64,000 nucleotides of DNA from Thecaphora thlaspeos (lineage: Eukaryota; Basidiomycota; Ustilaginomycetes; Urocystidales; Glomosporiaceae). Below, piece after piece: positions 1 through 10,642 of the stretch. The DNA is taken from the NCBI GenBank assembly GCA_900291925.1, contig UWYS01000003.1:62001-126000 (forward strand). Direction: 5' to 3'. The translations under genes and the position numbers were made by a program. Positions within the stretch are counted from its first letter, which is position 1, and every line of letters begins with the position of its first letter. The notes beneath the pieces are model-generated. The model was not told the DNA's origin and did not search any database. It saw nothing but the letters and a program-made list of their open reading frames with translations.

Positions 1-2839
1 GCAGAGATCGGGGCGCAAGGGTATGGGTGATCGTGCCACAGCAAGAGCCGCTCCGTGATCCTAGGCACGTCTACTCACGTTGTGATTGTCTCGAAACACT
101 CTTGAACAGGTATGAAGTGGGTGAATGCCATGAAGTTCCCTTCGAGGAGCTCAGCAAGGTGTTGAACCTCGTCATCGGAGACAAGTCCAAATCGAGGCCC
201 GAGCAGCGTTCGAAAGAACTCGGCGGCCGAGAACATCGCTGCGTGCGGATCTTCGGCATCGTTCTGGTCACGCCTGCCGCTGTCGACGCCAGTAATGTCG
301 ATGCTGCCGGCCATGCAATGGTCGCGTGCGATGATAAGCATGACACGTGCCAGGAACTCTCCTGTCTGTCCTTGAGCAACAAGCTTGCCCGTTGGGACCA
401 AGTGAGAGAACAAAGTTCTCAGAGCTTGCTCGTAGTTTGTACCCTGCATCAGGCTCGATTCAGCGGCAAGTGAGAGAATTGGCTCGCTAACGGTTGTCGT
501 TTCGCTTAATCCGTTCTTCGAGAAACCTGTGAAGATTCGAAGGTGGCGTCGAACGCCTTCTGTCGCCAGCTCGAGGGTCATCGCTTCGTCGCCGAGCTTG
601 CGTTTGCGCGGAACGTGAGGCGCAGCGCGCTCCGTGTGACAGACGAGGTCCAGCCACACGCGCGACGAGAAGGCGGCGACGACGTGGTCAAGGTTCTTGG
701 GCTGGAAGCCCTCGGAACCAAAGAGCTTGTATCCCGCAAATTCCAATACTTCGCTCGGTGCTACACCTGCAGCCCACAGCTGAGCGGTAGAAACAGCGGA
801 AGAAACAGCGGGTATAAGAAGTGGTTAGTAGATGAGTCGAGCGATATCGGAATGCACCAAGCGGAAGGCTAAGCTCACTGGTCGTCCGAACTTTTGCAGA
901 GCGCTGACTTTGAGGACGTCCTTCGGCGTGCAGGTGGATGTTGAGAGCTCCTTGTCGACATTGACGTCCATGGGAAGGTCGACGTAGGGCGGCAAAGGAG
1001 GAATAGTCTCGAGGCGTTCGGAGCCCATCGCCGGCTCATTCAGCTCTGAGATTCCGGAAAAGGTGTCCGTCAGCAGACACCACAGCCTGAGCCGTTTTTG
1101 CGTCCGGGAGAGAGAGAAGGCTGCACGCCGAAGGTCCATCAGCTGGAGACCGCCCCCGTGCTCGAGGTAAGAGACCTCGTCGAGCGCGAGAAAGAATGTC
1201 GGTGTCTCAGCAAGGTAGGCTGCCGTGTCCGGGTGCAGCCCCGTGGGAGGCTGGCAGCCAGCATCGTCGATCCTGTCGGCAAGCGCTTCAGCGGCCTCAT
1301 TACACCATGCGTAGCTCAAGGCATCGGCAAATCCTTTGAGCTTCTCGTGCTTGGCTCGAAGGTGTTGCAGCAAGCCACTTTTCTTGCCTTGCTCGACAAG
1401 ATTTACAGCGGAGGTGGCGACTTCGTGGAAGAAAGAGGAGCGTACAACATTGATGGGCTCTTTCGAGACCGCCCATTGTCGCCAGAAGTTGCTGCTACTG
1501 TTGCTGCTGCCGCCGCTGGCACCGCCGCTGCTGCTGCTGCTGCTTTCACTGCTGGACGTGGCTTGGTTCAGTGCTGTTCCAGCTGCAAGTGCAGCCAGCA
1601 GCCTTGCCAGGAGAGCGGTCGCGGCAGCCTGACGACCAAAGGGATCTTTGCGCTCATCGATGCAATACCTGGTGAAGTCGTCGTCGCCATAAGGGAAGCC
1701 GCGCTGGCCATGGGATCCCGGCTTGCGCATGCACACTGTGAGGCCGGGGAGGGCTTTGCAGAGCTCGTGCACGAGCTTGCTTTTACCCGTCCCGCTAGAC
1801 TGAACCACATGGACGACGCGACCGTACGCTTTGGGTTCATTAGGCTCGTCGCAGTAGGCCTTCTCGTAGGACTGGGCGATGGCGTTGACGAGGTTGAGAT
1901 GCGCGTCGTGAAGGATAGGACGGTCGAGGAAGGCGTTAGAAATGGCAGTGTAATGCTCATTGTCCCAGCTCGTCCGCGCGTGAGTTTCGTACTGGAAGCC
2001 GGAGAGGAGGAGGTGGAGGAGAAAGGGCGCCTCGCTGAAGCTGTCGGCCGTGGCATCAAAGCGCTGAGCGAGCTGGCAGAGCTCAGCTGCAGGAAGGATG
2101 GGAGCGTCACCACCGGAGAGCATCGTGAGGCGGGCCTCGAGCCAATCCGGCACTGCTGGCGTGCCGCGGAGCTGGCGGCAAGCTGTGACGATCTCGCCAA
2201 AGTTTACGTGCAAGTTCATTGCCATAGTGGCAGTGTGTACTGTAGTGCCGAAAATCGATCGGCCCGCGAGACAGAGGAAGTCGACGTATACGGAAAGACC
2301 TCTTCCGCGGAGAACTTGTAGTAGCGTGCGGATCTGGTCGAGCTTCTCGACCAGCGTGGGGCTCTCAACGCGGAGGGGATGGGACGAGCGTGTTGGAGAC
2401 GCAAGGGGCAACGTCGGAGATGCCATGGTGAGCAAGAGCAGGCAGAGAGGAGAGGAGGCAAGGATGCGACGATGTCGGTCAGCAAGAGCTGAAGTTTCGA
2501 GGTCGAGTTACTGTGACGAGGGCAGTCAACGAGCGCCACCAGCTAGAGCGATGGCGCATTCAGAGAGACGACATGCACCAAAAGGTGGACCGGAGACGTT
2601 GAGGGAGCGAGAGAGAGGATGTGGAAGGATATTGGGAGAGGAGTGGGTAGTACGGTGTGCAGAAGCCTGCGCGATGCCGGCTGTTGAGATGGGAGCCGGG
2701 TGAGAGATGGGCTAGGAAGTGTCGGTGTCGGTGGTGGTGGTGGTGGTGTCGGTGGTGGCGAAGGAATATGGCGGTAGGTAGGCGTGCGGCCCAAGCGTCC
2801 ACGGCTCAGCTTGCGGCCCGAGCGCACCTGGTCGTCTTA
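1..2839. repeat. Left arm of large inverted repeat
   Basis: This segment is the reverse complement of 10643-13481; position p on the right corresponds to 13482 minus p here. Where I compared the two directly they agree base for base, apart from one difference near the inner end (A at 2826 against C at 10656). The translated reading frames of the two arms are also identical. The match stops sharply at 2839/10643. The outer end lies beyond the window, so the true arm is at least 2839 bp. It carries a copy of the NTPase-nuclease gene. Near-identity implies recent duplication, gene conversion, or an assembly fold-back. Confidence 0.97.
79..2426 (-). CDS. NTPase-nuclease fusion protein, left copy (3' end outside window)
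   Basis: Second copy of the gene at 11056-14151, on the opposite strand. By comparison with the right copy, exon 1 is 2426-879 (ATG at 2426), intron 1 is 878-780 and exon 2 is 779-79. Intron 2 starts at 78 and runs off the left edge, so the exon with the nuclease motifs is not visible. The visible part has the Walker A motif ending GTGKS, the Walker B motif LALDE, and a serine-rich tract encoded by AGC repeats. The predicted protein matches the right copy wherever both can be read. Whether this copy is intact cannot be judged from this window. Confidence 0.75.
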
Positions 2840-3711
2840 CCAATGTTGAAACATTCCTCCAACTAAATGCACTGGAGCATGCATGACCACAGCAGGACAC
2901 CAATGGTTCCTGCAGAGTTGACACTGACTCCATACCTGATGTTTCAACTCCAATAGAAAGGGAGTCAAGGCACATTGGGGACATGGGAGTCTGAGTCAAT
3001 ATGCAGGGGGACACATTGGACTTCAACTAGTTGCTGTCAAGTTTGTCTAAACTGGCAAAGTCTGACAGCCAGCTACAGAAGACATTGCTCTGCAGCCACT
3101 CATGTCTTCCCTTCACCTTCCCCTTGAAATAGACATTGAGTATGGCCCATAGCTGACTGTTTTGGACAACAAAGTCCCAACTCTTTGTATAGCAAAATCA
3201 CACTGTACAAGCACCAGGATCCACCTTAGCTGGACAACAAGTTGTATATATAGTCAGCAACTAGTAGGCTTAGTCAATGTCTGTCCTCATCACATCATCA
3301 TCTCTTTGTCCCACTTCCAAGAGGTTTGGCTTCTTCTCCTCTTTCTTCCCTTTGACTCAACATGAGCTGACACCTACTTTACCCTCTTGACAGCTGTCTG
3401 CACTGTGCACCCAACCTGCCATAGAGATGTCCTTTATCCATGGAATAGCAACAAGGATAATTGGACAACTTCAACCTAGTCCTTGTGAGTAGACAACTAC
3501 AATCATTTGTGTTGTTGGCTAACTGCAGCTTTCCCATTACTCCTTTCAATAGGTTATGAGCCCAAGTAGCAGTTGAGAACAAGGTCAAAGTAATTATCAA
3601 CTTTGTCCTTGCATGATACCAGTCTCCAATTTGGCCCCTCAAACCAAGGAAGTGCAAGATCCTCCCATTGTTTCTGGCTCAACTGCCATCAATTCCCAGT
3701 CATCAATGGCA

Positions 3712-4590
3712 ACAAATTAAGTCCATGTTTCAAGGATGACAACCATGAATGCCCCTTCAATTCATTTAAACAATCAAAAGACTCCACAAGCTTGTTAATG
3801 CCTTGGACTACTACCAATGGCAAGAGGAGTCAATTGATGTCTTCCTCCAGAAGCTGTCAAAAATCTGGAGGATTATCCAAAGGGAACTCCTCTGGCCTGA
3901 TGAAGTCCTTGACCCTGTCAAGTATGAAGACTGGGTTGATGCCAATAACACTGCAGTTGGCCTGATTCAATTGAGTCCTTCCCTCAAAATCAAGCACATT
4001 GCAGATGCATGCAAGATTTGGCTGAAGCTGGAGCAAGCAATTGCCAACTCAATGCAATGGTGACTCAAGGAACTCAAGACCAAGTTCAACAGTCTCAAGC
4101 AAGACAAGCTCTCAATCAATGCTTTTGTTGGCAAAATCAAGGAGATTTCCAAATGACTCCAACTGGGAGGCATAAAGATCACCTGGCACAAGAAGTATAT
4201 GGTACTCATGAAAGGTCTATGTTGAGAGTATGATAGTCTCAAGGCTCAGATTGTGGAGACCTGCTGTAACAGGTGCAAGTCAGAGCAACTCATGATCAGG
4301 AGGATTGGACTCAACAACAAGATGTTTGAAGTTGTTACCAAACCCATCAACAAGAAGGTTGAGTTTGACACTATTGTCACAAAGCTCCAATCTAAGGAGC
4401 AGGAGCTGGGACTCAACAGTCATGGACTAACCCAGCAAAGTTGACATGGCATGTTGGCTTTCTACACTCAGTTGGCAAAGCCTTGGTGCCCCCAGATCAA
4501 GTTAAAGGTGAGTCTGCCAACTCAATGTCAAACTGAGGATGTCACTTGCTACAATTGTGGCAAAAAGGGTTACTACACAAACAAATGCAA
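3712..4590 (+). pseudogene. copia gag remnant with zinc knuckle
   Basis: The segment around 3900-4063 reads as a copia Gag capsid-like region (NTAVGLIQLSPSL and following). At 4547-4588 there is a retroviral-type zinc knuckle that reads CYNCGKKGYYTNKC. The histidine expected in the CCHC pattern is a tyrosine, so zinc binding is probably lost. The frame is interrupted several times (for example the stops at 4061-4063 and 4442-4444). No start codon can be assigned with certainty. Confidence 0.75.
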
Positions 4591-4699
4591 GAATTCTCAG
4601 AAGGAAAAGGTGGATTGTCCCCCTCCAAGGAGAAACAATGGTGAAAATTGTAGAGTCAACACCATCTTTACCTCCTTTGAGCATTCCTTTTCAATGGTC

Positions 4700-6041
4700 A
4701 ACAAAGAACTTTCTGGGAAAAACACCTGGATCATTGACATTGGATCCACTTCACACATCTGCATTGACAAGGACACCTTCACATCAATCCATCTGTCTTG
4801 TGGTTGATTCTTGACAAGTGCAAATAAAGGCAAAACCAAGGCCAAAAGAATTGGCAGCATCCACATCCAAGTTGTCAGCAACAAGGGGGAAAGATTGAGT
4901 ATCACCCTCACCAATGTGCTTTACATCCAAGGCTATGCTGCAAATTTGATTTTGTTGGCAAGGATCCAAGATAAGGCCAATATCACAATGACACAGACAC
5001 CTCTCAAGGCATGGATTGGGAGTGAAGTGGTTTGCAGTGCAACATGTGTTAAAAACTTGATGTACTTGGATACATTTGTTGACAACTTTGCTGCTCTTTT
5101 CATTTCTGAGTCAAAGCAGAGGAAGCTCTGGCATAGTTGTCTTGGGCACCTGAACTTTTTTAGGACTTACAAAACTGCCAAAATTGTGGACAGGATGCTG
5201 GAACTTGCCATTGAGAAGGACAAACTCAAGTGCAATACTTCAAGGTTGCAAAGAGCCACAAGCAACTGTTTCAGACCAGCTCCTTGCTGGTCCATAGGTC
5301 TCCAAACTTGGTTCAATCAGATGTAGTTGGCAAAATTCCTGATACAACTTTTGCCAGTCAAAGCTTTGCAGTTACTTTCATCAACAACATCACAAAGTAT
5401 GTTGTTGTCTTCATTCTCCATCAAAAGAGCAAAGTCTACAGCTGCTTCTAGAAGTACAAGGCAATTATGGAGAACCAGACTGGAAAGCAATCAAGCAATT
5501 CCAAATGGACAATGGCAGAGAATACATTGGATGAGAGTTCAAAGACTACCTTGTGTTGAACAGAATCATCCACAAGACTTCTGCTCCCTACATACCTCAG
5601 CAGAATGGCATGGCAGGAAGGATGAACCATAGTCTATTTGACCTCACTTGAGCCCTACTTCAAGAATCTGGCACCCCTGCAGCACTCTGGGGCAAAGCAC
5701 TTCTTCATGCTGCTTACTTCAAGAATAGGCTTCCAACTAGGACTCTGCAGTTGTTGACTCCTTGGGAATCAATGCATGGCAACAAGCCTATTGTGCAAAA
5801 CTTGAAGACTTTTGGCTGTTCAGCTTGGGCACATATGCCTGAGGAAAGGCATCTCAAGCTCAACCCACATGCAGTCAAAACAGTTTATGTTGGTGTTTCC
5901 ATTGACACCAAGGCCTACAAGCTGTTTGACCGCATCTCCCAGACAATTCTTGTGATTTGCCATGCAACCTTTGACAAGAAATCCTTTCCCTTCAAGACTA
6001 AGTTGCTCCTCAACCTCCCTGACTTTGAGCAACTTGTTTAA
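4700..6041 (+). pseudogene. copia protease and integrase remnant
   Basis: WIIDIGSTSH near 4730 corresponds to the aspartic protease motif, normally D-S/T-G; here the middle residue is isoleucine. LWHSCLGHLN near 5128 is the GAG-pre-integrase HxxxxH-type zinc site. The integrase core follows at about 5240-5630 over shifted frames. The region PQQNGMAGR near 5596-5621 has glycine (GGA at 5616) where copia integrases have the catalytic glutamate of the DDE triad. The stretch to 6041 matches the conserved region after the integrase core (TFGCSAWAHMP, KTVYVGVS). It is inactive by several lesions. Confidence 0.8.
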
Positions 6042-6279
6042 GTTGGTGACAAGAATGGGGCAAAAGACATTCTGCCCATCTCCCTGCCAACTCCTCCACT
6101 ATCCCTGTTGAGTGAAGACATCCTTCAACAACCTCTGATTGCAAGCAACAAAGAACAAGAACTTGGCATCTCCACTCCTCTGGGCACTCTACCTGCTACC
6201 ACTTTTCTTGTGTCCAACAACATGCCTCCCCTTCTCTACAACAAGTTGCCAACAGATGGGAACATCACTGAGAAATGCA

Positions 6280-7934
6280 TGGACACAACATTGAATCCAC
6301 CTCAACTCCCTCTCCACAGGTTACACCACCAAAGACCAGCAGGGGGTATGCCCCTGTGAAACTCAACAACAAACCATGCACTGTCCAGGAGGCCAAGCAG
6401 AGAGTCAACTGGCCCCAGTGGAAAGTTGCCATCAACAACAAGCTTGAGGTGCATAAGGAGAAAAACATGTGGACTATGATTCCCCATCCACATGGCAAAA
6501 ATATCATTGGAAGTTGATGGGTTTTCAAGATCAAATGTCAAAAGGACGGCACAATTGACAAATACAAGGCTCAACTAGTTGCCCAAGGCTACACTCAGAA
6601 GCATGGGATTGACTACAAGGAAACCTTTGTGCCAGTCATCAAAATTTCTACCCTTTGACTCCTCTTTGTCATCATGCTTTACTTGAATCTCCACTGCAAT
6701 TACGCAGATGTTGTCACTGCCTTATTAAATGGAAAGATCAACCTAGGCCTTCTCATGAAAGCTTCACCAGGACTCAACACTGACAAGGTCTGCTGCCTCA
6801 AAAAGGCCCTTTATGGCCTCAAGCAAGCTGGTAGAACCTGGTACAAATGCCTGCAAAAGACACTACTTGACATTGACTTCACCCAATGTGACTTCAACCC
6901 TGCCCTCTTCTACAAACTGGTCCCCAACTTGCCACCAGTCTTCATCATGGTTTATGTGGACAATCTTCTTATCTTCTACAAGCACAAAACCAATGGCAAG
7001 AAGATCATGTTGGACCTGTTTTGGGAGTTCAAAATGACAGGCAGAGACCGAGTCAAATACAACCTTGCTATCCAAGTCAAGTTGAACAAGTCCTCTGTCC
7101 ACCTATTGCAGACTGCCTATCTTCAATGTCTACTTGTCCAATTTGGCCTTAACTCAGCCAGCATTGTCCATACCCCTCTCAATCCTAGTGCTGATCTCTT
7201 GGCCAGCACTCCCCTCTCCTCTCTCAATCACTTGACATACCAAACCATTGTTGGTTCTGTACTCTACATGTCAACTTGCATCTGGCCAGATATAGCCTTT
7301 GCCATTCAATGTCTCAGCCATTTCCTCCAAGAGCCTACTGAGGGCGCCCTGACTGCAGCTAAACATCTCCTTTGCTAGCTCAAAGGCACAGCCAACCATG
7401 GCTTGCTATACAAGCACCCTGACTCCTTGCAGTCAATGCCAACTGATTGGGGTACAATTCTACAGACATTCTCAGATGCCAACTTTGCGGGGGGACACTC
7501 AGACTCAAAAGTCAACATCTGTAATTGTCAACAAAATTGCAGGAATGCCCTATAGCTGGATAACCAAGAGACAAAGTCTTGTTACCAACTCTACAACCTA
7601 CACAGAGTATTTTGCAATGACCAAAGCCTCAAAGGAAATCATCTGGGCTTGATGTCTACTCTCTAGTCTTGGTATGCTCATCCACAACCCTATGCCACTT
7701 TATGCAGACAATGAAGCAGCTATCTAGTTGTTGAAAGATCCAAAGTTCCATAGCTGGACCAAGCACAACAATGTCAAGTATCACTCTGTCAGAGAGCAAC
7801 AGCTACTCAAGACCGTTTCAATTATCTTGACATTGACTAACAATCAACTTGCAGATATGTTCATTAAACTGCTGGATCATGTCAAACTCAGCCAGAACCA
7901 AGACCAGCTTGGAACTGTTGTTGTTCCCTACTGA
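6280..7934 (+). pseudogene. copia reverse transcriptase and RNase H remnant
   Basis: The longest open part (6674-7378) covers the palm of a copia-type RT (RVT_2), with LKKALYGLKQAGRTWY and, near 6950, YVDNLLIF. The family motif is YVDDLLIF, so the second catalytic aspartate is asparagine (AAT at 6962-6964), which should abolish polymerisation. Downstream, ADMFIKLLDHVKL near 7850 is the usual copia C-terminus, and the region before it (SLVTNSTTYTEY) is the end of RNase H. Stops interrupt the frame at 6515-6517 and 7376-7378, among others. Confidence 0.88.
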
Positions 7935-7935
7935 C

Positions 7936-10642
7936 TACCCATAGCAACTCCACCATATCTCCTCCAAAGAGTTGCCACAGCTCATACACAGTCAGATTCA
8001 TCCCTTTCAAAGGAGCACACTTGATATCTAAAGGCAATTCCCACTGCACACTCCAAATCTGCATCATCTATCTCCCTTTCACAAAGACACCAGCAGTGGA
8101 CAACTTGCTCCACTGCAGCATGTGCATAGGGCATGCACATCTGGGGTGATTAGCCGCTGCCCTTGGCCCTCCTTTTCCCCCCACCTTTGGCCCTCTTCCC
8201 TCCTTCTCTCCTCCATCCCCTTTCCTTTTTGTTGTTGCAGCCTTTGGCTTGCTCTTTGTTGCTTCCTTTCAACACTGCTGTCACTGGCATGCACTGTTCC
8301 TTGTCTTTCCCCTTGCCAGCATCAACATGGCACCCATCTGCAACACCAAAAACACTCGTACCTCCCCCCTCTACAAAATTGACCAGCTGCTTGCCAACTT
8401 CATCCACTGCAGCCAACCAAACCGCCACACCACCACCTGCAACTTGTGTCACTCCAACCACCCTGGTTGTCTGCAGTGACAGACACCATGCATCCCTACT
8501 CCCTCTCCCCATGGCAACATTTTTGTCACCTCCAAAAGCTTCAACACAGCCATCAACAATGTCTGCCAATCAATTGTCACTGTTACATTGCATAAAGTCT
8601 GGGTACTTCCAATGACATTGGCAGGTGTGTGGGAGCTGTAGGTAGACTTGTGGAGAGGTTTCCTTCTGGTTCTGGTTGTTGATTTTATTTAGTATCTCCT
8701 GAGGTATTTGGTACACCTCAACAATCTACAACTAGCCTACAGCCCCCTACAATCCTGTAGTTGTAGGGCAAGCCTGCCTACTTGGGTGCTTGCAACACCA
8801 ACAGTTGGCTCAGAACCAAGGTCTGAGCCTAAGGAACCAGCCACCTACCAGCCAGGTCCAATATTGTCCACACCACCAGCCATATGGAGAGACTATCTCA
8901 AAGATGGGCAAATTGCTGGGGCCATGGAGCCACTTGCCACCTTGGTGCAGAAGTCTCTGTGCATATTGGCTGTGACAGAGGTGTGCTCACTTTACTGCCA
9001 GCTCTTGGTTGGAGAGAGGGGTAGGGAGAGAGAGAGGGCCAGGGAGTGTTGAGCTGTAATTCAAACAAAGACAACAAAGATTATGATGATGGTAATAGTC
9101 TGGAGTAGCATCATGTACACACTGCACTTGAGCACAGTAGTTTTTTGGTCAGACAACATCATTCCAGCAAGACACTCTCAGCTTGACCATGCTGGCTCAG
9201 GGAGATTGACCCTCTTGAGGGGAAGCAGATGCAGAATGTCACTAGGATGGGAAGGGGGAGGAGATATGCCACACAATGTTGGTTGAATAGCTGCTGGTGT
9301 TAATGAGGAAACACACATATGTATTCCTGCTGGGTGTAATTGCTACAGTGTAGTTACTTACAGCTGCCAAATGGATGTGACAGGATGCATCTTAAGCATG
9401 CAGTAATGTCTTAGCACAGTGGAGGATGTTGAGCCGCTTTGCCTTCTTGTTGGTTGGCATAACTTAGAGGAAGGAAAGTAGGGCAAGGGCAGCAGATAAC
9501 AGACAATTTAGTGCAACAAGTAGATGGTGGTCATTCCAGTTGGGTACAAGGTTGCCAGGTCTTGCTAATGCTGCAGGGAAATACTTGATAAGCACAAACA
9601 CAAAAGCCTGGTTGCCCTATGTCAACATATGTACTAATTAGCATGATATGCAGAGATCACTGGGGTAAGTGAGCAAGCAGTGTGTATGTACTGTACTGTA
9701 CTACATAGCAACTGGAGGGTGCAATGCCTGCTTGCATTAGCCCCCTGTTGTTGGTCAGAGTGAGGGTGTTGAACATGTGCCTCAATATGGCATTTTGATG
9801 CACATATATGTCTGCTTGACACTGGTGCAAGATTAACATCAGCACCAGTGCGTGTTGTACATACTGTCTTGGCCAGTGGCTGTTGGGGAGATTGGATGCA
9901 ACTTGGCATTGGAGGCTGAGGTGTCAGTTGTGCTCAAGAGCAAGGAGGAATTTGAGCAGCACCTTGGTCCTTCCTGTTGCTGTTAGGATTACTATCAAGG
10001 AAAGGGGGAATGGCAAGGGAGGGGAGAAAGGGAACAGGCAAGAGACAGACCAGACTGGTGTGGGGGTGTGGCTTTACCTATAGCTGGACAGTAATATTGG
10101 ATGGTGGCAGGATAATTTGCAGCATCACTACTGTGCAGCAGTAACTGCTTCCTACTAAGTACCAGAGTAGTACTACTGCATGTAATGTGGCTGGATCTAG
10201 ATATGCTGCAGGCATTAGGTTATGTGCTGTAAGTATGTGCTACTGTAAGTATGCTGGGTGAGAGATGGCCAAACAATGTAGAGCAGATGGATTGCCAGTG
10301 GAGCAAGCTGTCCACCCCTGGCTGGCTAAAGTAGAGGAATCTAACACACATCTCAAGGTGTGGTGGTGGGCTTGGCATGGAGGCACTGGCAATGATTGGG
10401 GGCATGCTCAGTTGGAGCAAGGTGAGGATGCAGCAAAAAGCAAGGTGGGTGTCTAGTGTCATTGCAACATGGTGTGGGTGGTGCTTGAGATGAGGTGTGG
10501 CTGTGTGGAGGATGATGGCAAGGGCAAGGAGGTGGTTGAGTGTGCGCAGTTGGATGGCAGCATAGGCTGCTTGGGCCAAGAAAAAGAAAAAGAAAGAGAA
10601 AAGGAAAGTTGAAGCAGCAGCGGCGTAAATTAAGAGAATTGA
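7936..10642. other. Non-coding, CpG-poor stretch without recognisable gene
   Basis: No reading frame here resembles a protein. The open frames are short and of biased composition. Pyrimidine-rich patches lie at about 8160-8260, and a purine-rich AAAGA-type run at about 10577-10605 abuts the right arm. The stretch may include the 3' LTR of the copia element or another decayed element, but no direct repeat pair could be found by eye. Confidence 0.6.

Larger units (their letters stand above)
3650..7935 (+). mobile_element. Degenerate Ty1/copia LTR retrotransposon (coding remnant)
   Basis: Reading along the plus strand across several frames gives the order gag, CCHC knuckle, protease, GAG-pre-integrase, integrase, reverse transcriptase, RNase H. 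That order, with integrase before RT, defines the copia superfamily. Many stop codons and frame changes break it, and key residues are lost (see the segment entries). I searched by eye for flanking LTRs, a primer-binding site and a target-site duplication and found none. The limits given are those of the recognisable coding remnant. It is almost certainly inactive. Confidence 0.92.
2840..10642. other. CpG-depleted spacer between the inverted arms
   Basis: Counting by eye I find only about 15 CG dinucleotides in 7.8 kb. There is none between 2840 and 5930. TG and CA are abundant and the GC content is visibly lower than in the flanks, which are CG-rich. The change in composition coincides with the inner ends of the inverted repeat. 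This is the pattern left by deamination of methylated CpG or by a RIP-like process acting on CpG. The block contains a degenerate copia element. I see no intact gene in it. Confidence 0.9.

Noticed and set aside
1098..2321. 407-codon plus-strand open frame antisense to the left NTPase gene (also 11161-12384 on the minus strand)
   Set aside because: It is the antisense of the NTPase exon, arises from the GC-rich codon pattern, and has low-complexity composition with no family resemblance.
2840..3640. 5' LTR of the copia element
   Set aside because: TGTTGAAACA near the left boundary looked like an LTR start, but no matching direct repeat was found downstream.
10577..10605. Origin or poly(A) tail of a LINE-type element
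   Set aside because: The A/G-rich run is not followed by a target duplication, and no LINE reading frame lies upstream.
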